From the NCBI GenBank assembly GCA_002423395.1, contig DIVZ01000007.1, positions 239,635-303,634 on the forward strand: DNA of 64,000 nucleotides, in the 5' to 3' direction. The notes beneath the pieces are model-generated. The model had not been told where the DNA came from and ran no database searches. It worked only from the letters and a program-made list of their open reading frames with translations. This DNA is from Eubacteriaceae bacterium UBA6119 (GTDB taxonomy: Bacteria; Bacillota; Clostridia; Eubacteriales; UBA1433). Of this stretch, positions 1 through 8,160 are shown in pieces. Every line of letters begins with the position of its first letter. Position 1 is the first letter of the stretch. The position numbers and the translations under genes are program-made.

Positions 1-1404
1 GGACTTGAAATACATGTAGAGCTTGGAACAAAAAGCAAGATATTCTGCTCATGCTCCACTCAGTTCGGAAATAAACCAAACACAAATGTATGCCCGGTGT
101 GTCTGGGCATGCCCGGAGTGCTGCCCGTATTAAATGAGAGAGTAGTTGAATACGCCGTAAAAGCGGGGCTTGCATTAAACTGCGAGATTGCGAAATTTTC
201 AAAACTCGACAGAAAAAACTATTTTTATCCCGATTTGCCGAAAGCGTATCAGGTATCTCAGTTTGACCTGCCGTTGTGTATTGGCGGATATTTGGACGTG
301 GCAGTGGGAGAAGAAACGACAAGGGTAGGCATTACGAGAATACACATCGAAGAAGACGCGGGCAAGCTTGTACATACGCAAGACGGCACGCTAATAGACT
401 ACAACAGATGCGGAGTGCCTTTAATTGAAATAGTAACTGAGCCTGATATGCGCAGCGCGGAACAGGCGGTGGAATTTGCTAAAAGTGTAAGAAACATACT
501 GCTTTATGCAAAAGTGTCCGACTGTAAAATGCAGGAAGGCTCTATGAGATTTGATGTTAACTTATCAGTACGCGAGCAGGGAGCCAAAGAGTTTGGAACC
601 AGAACCGAAATGAAAAACTTAAGTTCGTTTAAAATGCTTCAAAAAGCTATTGAATATGAATATGCAAGACAGGTGAAAGCCGTTAAAAACGGCGAGAGAA
701 TAATACAGCAGACAAGAAGATGGGATGAGACAAACAATGTAAGCGTAGTGCTGCGAAGCAAAGAAAACGCGCACGATTACAGATATTTTCCCGAACCGGA
801 CTTGCTTCCCATAGTTTTAAATGACGAGGTAATAAACGGTATAAAAGAAGATATGCCCGAAATGCCGAAAGAAAAGAAACAGCGATACATTTCACAGCTT
901 TTATTAAGCGAATATGACGCGGGAGTGCTTGTATCAAATTCACAGCTTTGTGAGTTTTATGAAAATATATTAAAAGAATTTGCTGACGCTAAAACAGCCG
1001 CAAACTGGGTTATTGTTGAGCTTATGGCATTAATAAATAAGAGTGATGTGTCAATAGAAGAAATAAATATTACAGCAAGCAGCATGGCGCAGCTTTTGAA
1101 TTTTATAAAAGACGGAAAGATAAGCGGCAAGATGGCAAAAGACGTTCTTTTGGAAATGTTCGAGACGGGTAAAAGCGCTGAAGATATAGTAAAAAGCAAA
1201 GGCTTAAACCAGATAAGCGATGAAGGCGAGCTTGAAAAGATAATAGATGAAATTCTTAAAAATAATCAGGCAAGCGTTGACGATTACCATTCCGGTAAAA
1301 AACAGGCAATGGGCTTTTTGGTAGGACAGGTAATGAGGGTGACAAAAGGAGCGGCTAATCCGCAAAGCGTAAATGAGATACTGAACAGAAAGTTAAATAA
1401 TTAG
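1..1404 (+). CDS. gatB: GatB, Asp/Glu-tRNA amidotransferase subunit B (5' partial)
   Basis: Subunit B of the cytosolic GatCAB amidotransferase, which converts mischarged Glu-tRNA(Gln) or Asp-tRNA(Asn) to the amidated form; GatB holds the tRNA-binding and ATP-dependent kinase part. The frame is open from base 1, so the gene enters from outside. 467 residues are visible and the family is about 475 long, so only about ten N-terminal residues are missing. The GatB zinc-site cysteines are present as CSC and CPVC (visible residues 16, 18, 31 and 34). They are followed by the catalytic cradle and a C-terminal YqeY-like tail ending in NRKLNN. gatC and gatA would be expected just upstream. Identification is certain; the start lies outside the window. 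Confidence 0.98.
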   Translation, partial: GLEIHVELGTKSKIFCSCSTQFGNKPNTNVCPVCLGMPGVLPVLNERVVEYAVKAGLALNCEIAKFSKLDRKNYFYPDLPKAYQVSQFDLPLCIGGYLDVAVGEETTRVGITRIHIEEDAGKLVHTQDGTLIDYNRCGVPLIEIVTEPDMRSAEQAVEFAKSVRNILLYAKVSDCKMQEGSMRFDVNLSVREQGAKEFGTRTEMKNLSSFKMLQKAIEYEYARQVKAVKNGERIIQQTRRWDETNNVSVVLRSKENAHDYRYFPEPDLLPIVLNDEVINGIKEDMPEMPKEKKQRYISQLLLSEYDAGVLVSNSQLCEFYENILKEFADAKTAANWVIVELMALINKSDVSIEEINITASSMAQLLNFIKDGKISGKMAKDVLLEMFETGKSAEDIVKSKGLNQISDEGELEKIIDEILKNNQASVDDYHSGKKQAMGFLVGQVMRVTKGAANPQSVNEILNRKLNN

Positions 1405-1445
1405 TAATAATCAGCGAATTCTAAACTAAAAAAACTATAAAAAAC

Positions 1446-1477
1446 AGGCTATGATAAAATTGAATTATAGCCTTTTT
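1446..1477 (+). terminator. Intrinsic terminator after gatB
   Basis: Seven-base stem AGGCTAT/ATAGCCT (1446-1452 with 1467-1473) followed by a T run, about 40 bases after the gatB stop. Confidence 0.75.
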
Positions 1478-1596
1478 CAGTTAAATAGGTAGTTAAAGTG
1501 GAATAATTATACTTAAGAAATAAAATCAATGTTGTAAAAGATTATATTAGTTTACTCGTGTTAAAGAAAATACGTCATTAATAAGGATTGAATTAA

Positions 1597-1633
1597 AAAA
1601 GCTGACTTTTTTTATGTGAGAAGTCAGCTTTAA
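1597..1633 (-). terminator. Intrinsic terminator after panB
   Basis: Stem AAAGCTGACTT/AAGTCAGCTTT. Read on the minus strand it is followed by TTTTTT, so it ends the panB transcript. A hairpin with the same core stem (AAAGCTGACT) recurs at 26014-26048. Confidence 0.8.
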
Positions 1634-1675
1634 ATCTTATTTTTATTTGTACGTTTTTATTTTTATGCGGATTGT

Positions 1676-2506
1676 TTATTCTGTTTCGTATCCTTCTACT
1701 TTCATATTAAAGCAATATTCTTTAGTCGGGAAATCTTCTTCAAGCGATTCTTTTCTGAAGTCGTTTAAACCCTCTACCATTTCTTTTCTGATATTTTTAT
1801 AAACTTTTACGAATTTTGGTTTAAAGTCTCCGTACATACCAAGCAAGTCGTGTGTGAGCAATACCTGACAGTCTACATACGGACCTGCTCCTATGCCAAG
1901 AATAGGAATGTCTACCGCTTGTGTCATAGCTTTAGCAACTCCTGACGGAACACATTCCAAAACTATTGAAAATACGCCCGCGTCACGTATTATTTTCGCA
2001 TCCTCTATAAGTTTTTTCGCTTTTTCAGGCGTGCCGCCCTGTACTTTAAAGCCGCCTAGAGAACTTGCCGTCTGAGGTGTGAGCCCCAAATGCCCCATGA
2101 CCGGTATTCCGGCATTTGCTATAGCCGCGATTTTATCTTCCATTTCTCTGCCGCCTTCCAGTTTTACGCAGTCGCAGCCTGTTTCTTTAATAAAGCGCGC
2201 GGCGTTTTCTATTGCCTGCTCTGCGCTTACCTGATATGAACCGAAAGGCATGTCACCTACAACAAAAGTATTCGGAGCGCCTTTTACTACTGCTCGCGTA
2301 TGGTGAATCATATCGTCCATTGTAACGGGCGTTGTAGATTTATATCCGAGCATTATCATTCCCAGACTATCGCCGCAGAGTATTACTTCAATGTCGCTTT
2401 CATTTACAATTGACGCTGTTGTATAATCGTAAGCTGTAGCATAAGCAAATTTTCGCCCTTCTTCTTTGAACTTTTTAAAGTCCAGTACGGTCATTTTAGT
2501 TTTCAT
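1676..2506 (-). CDS. panB: 3-methyl-2-oxobutanoate hydroxymethyltransferase
   Basis: Ketopantoate hydroxymethyltransferase, the first committed step of pantothenate (vitamin B5, coenzyme A) synthesis. It transfers a hydroxymethyl group from 5,10-methylene-tetrahydrofolate to 2-oxoisovalerate in the cytosol. The 276-residue length fits the family. The metal and substrate region DSLGMIMLGYKSTTPVT lies near residue 46, VVGDMPFGSY near 82 and MGHLGLTPQ near 137, with the conserved DLLGMYGDFKPKF block near the C-terminus. The start is supported by AAAGGAG seven bases upstream. panC and panD are not adjacent, so the gene appears to be transcribed alone, with its own terminator. Confidence 0.97.
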   Translation of the reverse strand: MKTKMTVLDFKKFKEEGRKFAYATAYDYTTASIVNESDIEVILCGDSLGMIMLGYKSTTPVTMDDMIHHTRAVVKGAPNTFVVGDMPFGSYQVSAEQAIENAARFIKETGCDCVKLEGGREMEDKIAAIANAGIPVMGHLGLTPQTASSLGGFKVQGGTPEKAKKLIEDAKIIRDAGVFSIVLECVPSGVAKAMTQAVDIPILGIGAGPYVDCQVLLTHDLLGMYGDFKPKFVKVYKNIRKEMVEGLNDFRKESLEEDFPTKEYCFNMKVEGYETE

Positions 2507-2593
2507 AATATACTCCTTTTATATAAATTATTAATAAATTTATCAATAAATAAACTTTGTATAAAAAGAATTACGTAATACTTATAGCTGTAT

Positions 2594-4255
2594 TTATTTT
2601 TTAAATAATTTCCTCTCCGGCTTAATAACACGAGCTTGATAATCTTTTGTTTCTTTATAAATTATACCTGATAATAGCAATAATGAAAGTAAGTTAGGTA
2701 TAGCCATCAAGCCGTTCATAGTGTCCGCGATATCCCAGACAAGAGTCAGTTTGGTAGTTGCTCCTATAAAAACAAAGAAACAGAACACCATTCTGTATAT
2801 AATGTTTGCTATTCCCTGATCTCTTTTGTATCCTATGCCAAGACAAATTGCGCCGATAAGCAATTCTAAAAACGAAACATAAAAATTTTTACCGACAGCG
2901 CTGTCAGCACCAGGAAGAAGACCTGCCTGCAACGCACCTGCTGATAACATTTTAAGAATTGAAAGCGTTGTAAAAACAGCGCCTATTATAAGAAAAGCCC
3001 AGCCGATAAAAATTGTAAGTTTTCTTCTAAAACTGTTTTGATAGCTGTCCTGAATAAATTTATGTTTTTTTATTTTATTCGGATTATCCGTATAGAAGAA
3101 AAACTCAAGCGATTTCTCACCGTAATACGACCAGCCCAAAACTGTTGAAAACGCAAAAAGTATTGAGCCTACAGTTACAATAAAGCTTCCGAACGTGCCT
3201 AAAGTAGAATTGAATGCAGCTATTGTCAAGTCAACTCCCGTTAAAGTATTACCCGGCGTCAGTATTCCCGAGGAAGCTATTACAAGACCGGTAATAGAAC
3301 AGACCACTATTGTATCAAAAAATGTGCCGGTCATTGAAATATACCCTTGTCTGCACGGATGGTCAGTCTTTGCCGCGGCGGCAGCAATAGGAGCCGAGCC
3401 GAGCCCTGCTTCATTGGAAAATACTCCGCGCGCAACTCCGTAACGCATAGCCTGAAGGATAACCATTCCGCCGACTCCGCCGCTTACGGCGCGAAGAGAA
3501 AAGGCTTCATTAAATATTAATCTAAGACCGTTTGGCAATTCCGAGATGTTTAACATAATGCAGATTAATCCGCCGATTATATAAAAAACAGCCATTATAG
3601 GAACAAATTTTTCCGTGACTTTTCCTATGCTTTTTATGCCGCCTACTATAACTAACAGTGAAAATGAAGCAAGAATAATGCCTGTTACCCATGTTGATAC
3701 GCCGAATGTATTTTTAACAGCTAATGCAACTGTGTTTGCCTGCGTCATATTGCCTATTCCGAAAGAAGCCACTACGGCAAAAAGTGAAAATAATATTGCG
3801 AGGAAAGAACCCAGAGCTTTATTTTTTAAACCGTATTTTAATGCATACATTGGTCCGCCAGCCAGGTCGCCTCTTTGCGTTTTTACTCTGAATTTAACTG
3901 CAAGAACGCTTTCGCCGTATTTTGTGGCAAGACCGAAAATAGCCGCAAACCACATCCAAAATACCGCACCTGCTCCGCCCAAAAACATTGCCGTGGCAAC
4001 ACCTGCAATATTACCTGTGCCAATTGTTGCCGCTAGAGCAGTCATTAGTGACTGAAACGGAGTAATATCTCCTATACTTGAAGATTTTGCTCTGCTTTTT
4101 TTTGAAAAAACTGATTTTATGGCATAGCCAAGATTTAAAAGAGGTTTAAATCCTAATATAACCATTAAATAAATACCTGTCCCGACTAAGAAAAACAACA
4201 TTACGGGACCCCAGATAAAACTGTTGATTTTGCTTACAAGTGATGAAAAATCCAT
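2594..4255 (-). CDS. Alanine/glycine:cation symporter (AGCS family)
   Basis: Multi-pass membrane carrier that imports alanine or glycine with Na+ or H+. Family hallmarks are GTGNIAGVATAMFLGGAGAVFWMW near residue 80 (only part is needed for recognition: GTGNIAGVATA), GGPMYALKYGLKNKALG near 135, and NEAGLGSAPIAAAAAKTDHP near 285. About 11-12 hydrophobic segments are visible. At 553 residues it is longer than typical AGCS proteins (about 450-480). The extra length lies in a charged cytoplasmic loop after FGWSYYGEKSLEFFF (rich in Lys and Asn) and in a long C-terminal part. It follows panB on the same strand after an 87-base gap. The substrate cannot be told from sequence. Confidence 0.93.
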   Translation of the reverse strand: MDFSSLVSKINSFIWGPVMLFFLVGTGIYLMVILGFKPLLNLGYAIKSVFSKKSRAKSSSIGDITPFQSLMTALAATIGTGNIAGVATAMFLGGAGAVFWMWFAAIFGLATKYGESVLAVKFRVKTQRGDLAGGPMYALKYGLKNKALGSFLAILFSLFAVVASFGIGNMTQANTVALAVKNTFGVSTWVTGIILASFSLLVIVGGIKSIGKVTEKFVPIMAVFYIIGGLICIMLNISELPNGLRLIFNEAFSLRAVSGGVGGMVILQAMRYGVARGVFSNEAGLGSAPIAAAAAKTDHPCRQGYISMTGTFFDTIVVCSITGLVIASSGILTPGNTLTGVDLTIAAFNSTLGTFGSFIVTVGSILFAFSTVLGWSYYGEKSLEFFFYTDNPNKIKKHKFIQDSYQNSFRRKLTIFIGWAFLIIGAVFTTLSILKMLSAGALQAGLLPGADSAVGKNFYVSFLELLIGAICLGIGYKRDQGIANIIYRMVFCFFVFIGATTKLTLVWDIADTMNGLMAIPNLLSLLLLSGIIYKETKDYQARVIKPERKLFKK

Positions 4256-4293
4256 TATGTACCCCTTTAAAATAATAAAATAATTATTATTCT

Positions 4294-4322
4294 ATAATAA
4301 ATAATAAAACAGCCAAAAACAA
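4294..4322 (-). promoter_or_regulatory. Probable promoter of the AGCS symporter
   Basis: On the minus strand TTGTTT, 17 bases, TATTAT, placed about 40 bases upstream of the start codon. A GGGG ribosome site precedes the ATG. Confidence 0.5.
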
Positions 4323-4503
4323 TAGGAAAAAATATATAAAACATTTTTAAGTATTTAAATTGTTAAAATAATTAAAAAAACAGTTAAACGGATTTAATAT
4401 TAAATAAAAATCAGGATAATAATTAGCATAATATGCTCTTTTTAATTGATATAAAATTTATTTAAGTTAAAATAAGAATAAATAATATATGGAGGTGTTT
4501 TAT

Positions 4504-4827
4504 ATGATTTATGAATTGAGAATTTACACAATGGCGCAAGGCAAAGAACAAGCTCTTAACGACAGATTTAAAAATCACACATTGGATTTATTTAAAAAGT
4601 ACGGCGTAAATGTATGCGATTTTTGGACAGACTTGCAAGGCGGAAAGATTTATTATATATGCTCATTTGATGATGAACAAAAAAGAGAAGAAATATGGAA
4701 CAATTTTAAAGCTGATAAGGACTGGATTAAAGCTAAAAGCGATTCGGAAGTTAACGGTTCGCTTACTGATAAGGTTGAGTCAATACTGCTTAAAAGAGTT
4801 GATTACATAAAACCGGATTGGAAATAA
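4504..4827 (+). CDS. NIPSNAP-domain protein
   Basis: Small ferredoxin-like alpha/beta-barrel protein of the NIPSNAP family; the biochemical role is unknown in bacteria. The start MIYELRIYTMAQGK is the classic family opening, and the C-terminal IESILLKRVDYIKP-like strand closes the fold. I chose ATG 4504 because GGAGGTG ends seven bases before it; the in-frame ATG at 4489 lies on top of that ribosome site. The protein is 107 residues, the usual size for one domain. It is followed by a short hairpin and then the tocopherol-cyclase-like gene on the same strand. No catalytic residues can be assigned. Confidence 0.85.
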   Translation: MIYELRIYTMAQGKEQALNDRFKNHTLDLFKKYGVNVCDFWTDLQGGKIYYICSFDDEQKREEIWNNFKADKDWIKAKSDSEVNGSLTDKVESILLKRVDYIKPDWK

Positions 4828-4833
4828 AAAAAT

Positions 4834-4855
4834 GCCTGCGCAAGCGGGCCTTATT
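4834..4855 (+). terminator. Short GNRA-type hairpin, weak terminator
   Basis: Six-base stem GCCTGC/GCGGGC closed by a GCAA tetraloop, followed by CTTATT. The T tract is short, so read-through into the next gene is likely. Confidence 0.45.
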
Positions 4856-4900
4856 AATAATTAGGCTATCTTTGCAGATACTATACAGGTTGGTGAAAGT

Positions 4901-5881
4901 ATGAATTTTATTAAAAAAATTTATTATCCTGAAATATTTCAGGGAAAATATAAAAAGAAAAATTATTTTGAAGGCTGGTATTTTAAAAATATTGATAAAG
5001 CCAAAAATAATGCTTTGGCGGTAATTCCCGGCATATCTTACTCAAAAAGCAAAAACGAATGCCATTGTTTTATTCAAATATTAGACTCAATTAAGGATAA
5101 AACATATTATATAAAGTTTGACTTAAATGAGTTTAAATATAATGAAAATTATTTTGAAATAGAAATAGGAAACAATTATTTTTCAGCTAAGCAGATGAGT
5201 ATTGATATATGTAATGATGATATATTCTTAAAAGGCGTATTAAAATTTGATAATGTTATACAACTTGAAAAAACTATTCTAAGACCCGGAATAATGGGGC
5301 CGTTTTCATATATTCCTTTTATGGAATGTTATCATGCAATAGTCAATATTCATCATGAAATCAGCGGTCAAATAGAATTCAACGGCGATAATATTGATTT
5401 TAATAACGGTTACGGATATATAGAAAAAGACTGGGGGACAAGCTTCCCCAAAGCATGGATTTGGCTTCAGTCTAATCATTTTTATAAAGACAATGCGTCT
5501 GTTATGTTTTCAATAGCCAAAATCCCGTTCATGAAAAGGCGCTTTAGCGGTTTTATTTCATTTCTAAGAGTTAAAGGTGAGATATATTATTTTGCGACTT
5601 ATACCAATGCCAAAATAAGAAAACTTTATATTCATAAAAATAAGCTTGAAATTATAATAAATGATAAAGATTATATCTTTGAATTATATGCAGAAAACTC
5701 TTCAGGCGGCTTGTTAAAAGCTCCGCAAAAAGGGGAGATGGTGCGCGAGATTTATGAAAGCATAGACGCCAAAGTAAGAGTTGTTCTTAAAGATAAAAAA
5801 GGAAATTTGCTGTTTGAAGGAGAAGGAACAAACGCCGGAATGGAAGTTATGTGCGACAATGATGATTTCAGCGTTTTATAA
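4901..5881 (+). CDS. Tocopherol-cyclase-like protein
   Basis: 326-residue cytosolic protein of the tocopherol cyclase-like family (lipocalin-like barrel). Diagnostic blocks are the opening region with FEGWYFKN near residue 26, and GYIEKDWGTSFPKAWIWLQS near 180, which matches the conserved EKNWG..FP..W.W.Q core of plant and cyanobacterial tocopherol cyclases. There is no signal peptide or membrane segment. Anaerobic Firmicutes do not make tocopherol, so the substrate is unknown; a hydrophobic or prenylated ligand is a reasonable inference. The gene is AT-rich like its neighbours. The family assignment is good, the function open. Confidence 0.85.
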   Translation: MNFIKKIYYPEIFQGKYKKKNYFEGWYFKNIDKAKNNALAVIPGISYSKSKNECHCFIQILDSIKDKTYYIKFDLNEFKYNENYFEIEIGNNYFSAKQMSIDICNDDIFLKGVLKFDNVIQLEKTILRPGIMGPFSYIPFMECYHAIVNIHHEISGQIEFNGDNIDFNNGYGYIEKDWGTSFPKAWIWLQSNHFYKDNASVMFSIAKIPFMKRRFSGFISFLRVKGEIYYFATYTNAKIRKLYIHKNKLEIIINDKDYIFELYAENSSGGLLKAPQKGEMVREIYESIDAKVRVVLKDKKGNLLFEGEGTNAGMEVMCDNDDFSVL

Positions 5882-5882
5882 A

Positions 5883-5909
5883 TAAAAAAGACGCCTGAAT
5901 TATACAGGC
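5883..5909 (-). terminator. Terminator for the first glnK operon
   Basis: Stem GCCTG/CAGGC around a seven-base loop. Read on the minus strand it runs into GTCTTTTTTATT just after glnK; on the plus strand the T run is poor. Confidence 0.65.
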
Positions 5910-5933
5910 ATCTATATATAGTTTTATTCTTGA

Positions 5934-6272
5934 TTAAAGCACGCTGTCGCCTTCTTCTCTGCTGCGAATACGTATCGCCCTTTCTACATTGCTTATAAAA
6001 ATCTTGCCGTCTCCTACATGGTCCGTCCTGCAAGTCTGAATTATCGCGCTTACAATCTCATCCACTCTTTCATCAGGCACTACTATCATAATCATTATTT
6101 TTGGCAACACGTTTAAGAATACTTCGCTTCCGCGGTAATATTCAGTCCAGCCTTTTGTAGCTCCGCAGCCCATAACCTGAGTTATAGTGAGTCCTTTTAT
6201 ATTGACTTTATTCAGCGTTTCTTTTATCTCATCTAATTTAGCGGGCTGAATTATAGCTTCTATTTTTTTCAT
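5934..6272 (-). CDS. glnK: P-II nitrogen regulator GlnK (copy 1)
   Basis: Trimeric P-II signal protein of 112 residues that binds ATP/ADP and 2-oxoglutarate and plugs the Amt channel when nitrogen is plentiful. Recognised by MKKIEAIIQPAKLDEIKETL at the start, the T-loop region TKGWTEYYRGSEVF (residues 40-53) and the GDGKIFIS...RIRSREEGD C-terminal signature. Aligned by eye with E. coli GlnB, Tyr46 is kept (YYRG) but the uridylylation residue Tyr51 is Val, so control by uridylylation there is not expected. It lies 12 bases after amt copy 1 in the same transcript, with an AGGTATT-type ribosome site. Confidence 0.97.
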   Translation of the reverse strand: MKKIEAIIQPAKLDEIKETLNKVNIKGLTITQVMGCGATKGWTEYYRGSEVFLNVLPKIMIMIVVPDERVDEIVSAIIQTCRTDHVGDGKIFISNVERAIRIRSREEGDSVL

Positions 6273-6284
6273 TTAATACCTCCA

Positions 6285-7526
6285 TTAATCCATTCCCAAG
6301 AATGACGGATACGCATTCTCACTGTGCTGACATATATCGAGCCCTTTGCTTTCCTCGTTGGATGATACTCTGATTTTCATTACTTTATCAATTACCTTTA
6401 TTATTACAAATGTACCAACGCCTGCGAGTAAAACAGTTGTTGCTATGCCTATTAATTGTACCACAAATAAATGAATATCGCCATATATAAGTCCGTTCCA
6501 TTGAGCTGATGAATTTATAGCCTTTTGAGCAAAGAGCCCTGTGGCCAAGCAGCCCCATATACCGCCTATGCCGTGACAGCCAAAGGCGTCAAGCGCATCG
6601 TCGTAACCGAACTTATTTTTTATTGTACCTAACGCGAAATAGCAAATCGGGCTGGCGATTGCGCCAATTAACGCTGCCGACCAAACAGGCACATATCCTG
6701 CTCCCTGAGTAATTGAAGCAAGCCCTACAATTGCTCCGGTTGCCGCTCCGAGCAAGGTGGTTTTGCCTCTTTGCAGCTTTTCAACAAGCATCCAGGAAAG
6801 CAAAGCAGCCGCTCCCGAAGTGTTTGTTGTAAGCAGGGCGTGAACCGCGAGACCGTTTGCGCCCAAAGCGCTGCCCGCGTTAAAACCAAACCATCCGAAC
6901 CATAGCAATGACGCGCCTATAAACACTAAAGGTATGCTATGAGGGCGGTATGTAGTCATGCCTATACCTTTTCTTTTTCCGAGCATTATGCAGGCGACAA
7001 GCGCAGATATGCCGGAGCTGATATGTACTACGATTCCTCCGGCGAAGTCAACGACTCCTAACTCTTTTAAAAAGCCTCCCATACCCCATACCATATGCGC
7101 AAGCGGGTAGTAAACAATTATCGACCAAGCTATTACAAAAACAAATAGCGCGGAAAAGCGCATGCGCTCAACAAGCGCGCCTGTAATAAGCGCAGGGGTT
7201 ATAACCGCAAACATCATTTGGAATGCCGCAAAAAGATTGTGCGGAATAGTTGATGCATAATCGGCATTCGGATCCCATGTTACGCCGTGCAGACCAAACC
7301 ATTGGAAATTGCCTATAACGCCGCCTACATCTTTGCCGAAAGATAGACTATAACCTATAAGCACCCACATTATTGCCGCCAGACCGGCAATAAAAAAAGA
7401 AGAAAAAATTGTATTAAGCACATTTTTTCTCCGAACCATTCCGCCGTAGAACAAAGCAAGGCCCGGCGTCATAAAAAATACTAAAGCTGTCGAAATAATA
7501 ACAAATGCTGTATCTCCTGTGTTCAT
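6285..7526 (-). CDS. amt: Ammonium transporter Amt (copy 1)
   Basis: Trimeric membrane channel for ammonium uptake, 413 residues with 11 predicted membrane spans. The pore histidines lie in DFAGGIVVHISSGISAL (near residue 165) and FGCHGIGGIWG (near 310). The C-terminal cytoplasmic tail ends in YPSFLGMD, a region that communicates with GlnK. Start ATG has GAGGAG seven bases upstream. No cleavable signal peptide is obvious (MNTGDTAFVIISTALVFFMT is the first span). It is first in an amt-glnK operon behind a long structured leader, and is closely similar to copy 2 throughout. Confidence 0.97.
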   Translation of the reverse strand: MNTGDTAFVIISTALVFFMTPGLALFYGGMVRRKNVLNTIFSSFFIAGLAAIMWVLIGYSLSFGKDVGGVIGNFQWFGLHGVTWDPNADYASTIPHNLFAAFQMMFAVITPALITGALVERMRFSALFVFVIAWSIIVYYPLAHMVWGMGGFLKELGVVDFAGGIVVHISSGISALVACIMLGKRKGIGMTTYRPHSIPLVFIGASLLWFGWFGFNAGSALGANGLAVHALLTTNTSGAAALLSWMLVEKLQRGKTTLLGAATGAIVGLASITQGAGYVPVWSAALIGAIASPICYFALGTIKNKFGYDDALDAFGCHGIGGIWGCLATGLFAQKAINSSAQWNGLIYGDIHLFVVQLIGIATTVLLAGVGTFVIIKVIDKVMKIRVSSNEESKGLDICQHSENAYPSFLGMD

Positions 7527-7576
7527 GATATGTCTCCTCTAAATAAACAAAATTGAGTAAAAATAATAAAAAACAA

Positions 7577-7631
7577 GGCGCCGCTATATTTTTTTAATAT
7601 AATAAAAAAATATAAACAACGCCGTTGCTGT
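7577..7631 (-). promoter_or_regulatory. ANTAR-type antiterminator/terminator unit b, amt copy 1 leader
   Basis: On the minus strand a hairpin ACAGC-[AACGGC]-GTTGT (plus 7616-7631) has a six-base loop with A at position 1 and G at position 4, the ANTAR recognition pattern. Its 3' arm is also the 5' arm of a 20-bp terminator (7577-7596 with 7603-7623, one bulged base) followed on the minus strand by TTGTTTTTTATT. The two folds exclude each other. It lies about 50 bases upstream of the amt start. Confidence 0.8.
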
Positions 7632-7668
7632 TTATTTATTTTCAACGAATATAAATAAACGCAAAAAT

Positions 7669-7710
7669 GCTGTATTAAAGCAATTAACCTTAATACAGCA
7701 CCTTTGCTGT
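7669..7710 (-). promoter_or_regulatory. ANTAR-type antiterminator/terminator unit a, amt copy 1 leader
   Basis: Minus-strand hairpin ACAGC-[AAAGGT]-GCTGT (7695-7710), loop A1 and G4. Its 3' arm overlaps the 5' arm of a GCTGTATTAA/TTAATACAGC hairpin (7669-7699) that is followed on the minus strand by ATTTTTG. This is the promoter-proximal unit of the leader. Confidence 0.78.
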
Positions 7711-7722
7711 TTATTTAGTTGA

Positions 7723-7756
7723 GACATATGCTAACATAATTTTTATGTCGAGTCAA
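7723..7756 (-). promoter_or_regulatory. Promoter of amt-glnK copy 1
   Basis: Two overlapping readings on the minus strand: TTGACT-17-TAGCAT, or TCGACA-17-TATGTC. The second aligns with the clear promoter of copy 2, sharing CGACATAAAAATTA against TGACATAAAAATTA. It starts just upstream of the hairpin leader. Confidence 0.55.
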
Positions 7757-7806
7757 CATCTAAAATTCAGCAGTAATATTTTTAATTTTGCAGACAATAT
7801 TATTTT

Positions 7807-8145
7807 TTATAATACTTTATCGCCTTCTTCTCTGCTTCTTATGCGAATTGCTCTTTCTACATCTGTTATAAATATTTTCCCGTCTCCGAAATTGCCTGAA
7901 CGGCATGTTTGAATTATTAAATTAACAATTTCATCGACTCTGTCATCCTGTGTTACTATCATAATCATAACTTTGGGCAGTACATTTAAAAATACTTCGC
8001 TACCGCGGTAATATTCTGTCCAGCCTTTTGTTACTCCGCAACCCATAACTTGAGTTATGGTAACGCCTTTAACATCATTTTTATTAAGCGCCTCTTTCAT
8101 TTCTTCCAATTTAGCAGGCTGAATAATAGCTTCTATTTTTTTCAT
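7807..8145 (-). CDS. glnK: P-II nitrogen regulator GlnK (copy 2)
   Basis: Second P-II protein, 112 residues, very similar to copy 1. It has the same opening MKKIEAIIQPAKL, T-loop GWTEYYRGSEVFLNVLPK and RIRSREEGDKVL end. Differences cluster in helix 1 (EEMKEALNKNDVKG) and in the second half, where TQDDRVDEIVNLI and RSGNFGDGKIFITD replace the matching stretches. Val again stands at the position of Tyr51. The start has GGAGGAAT upstream and lies 15 bases after amt copy 2. The pair amt-glnK repeats the gene order of copy 1, so the locus is a tandem operon duplication. The two P-II proteins could form mixed trimers; that is inference. Confidence 0.97.
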   Translation of the reverse strand: MKKIEAIIQPAKLEEMKEALNKNDVKGVTITQVMGCGVTKGWTEYYRGSEVFLNVLPKVMIMIVTQDDRVDEIVNLIIQTCRSGNFGDGKIFITDVERAIRIRSREEGDKVL

Positions 8146-8160
8146 TATTATATTCCTCCT

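Noticed and set aside
3615..4055. Antisense open frame of 146 codons
   Set aside because: It lies opposite the symporter gene, has no ribosome site and unnatural composition; it is a coding shadow.
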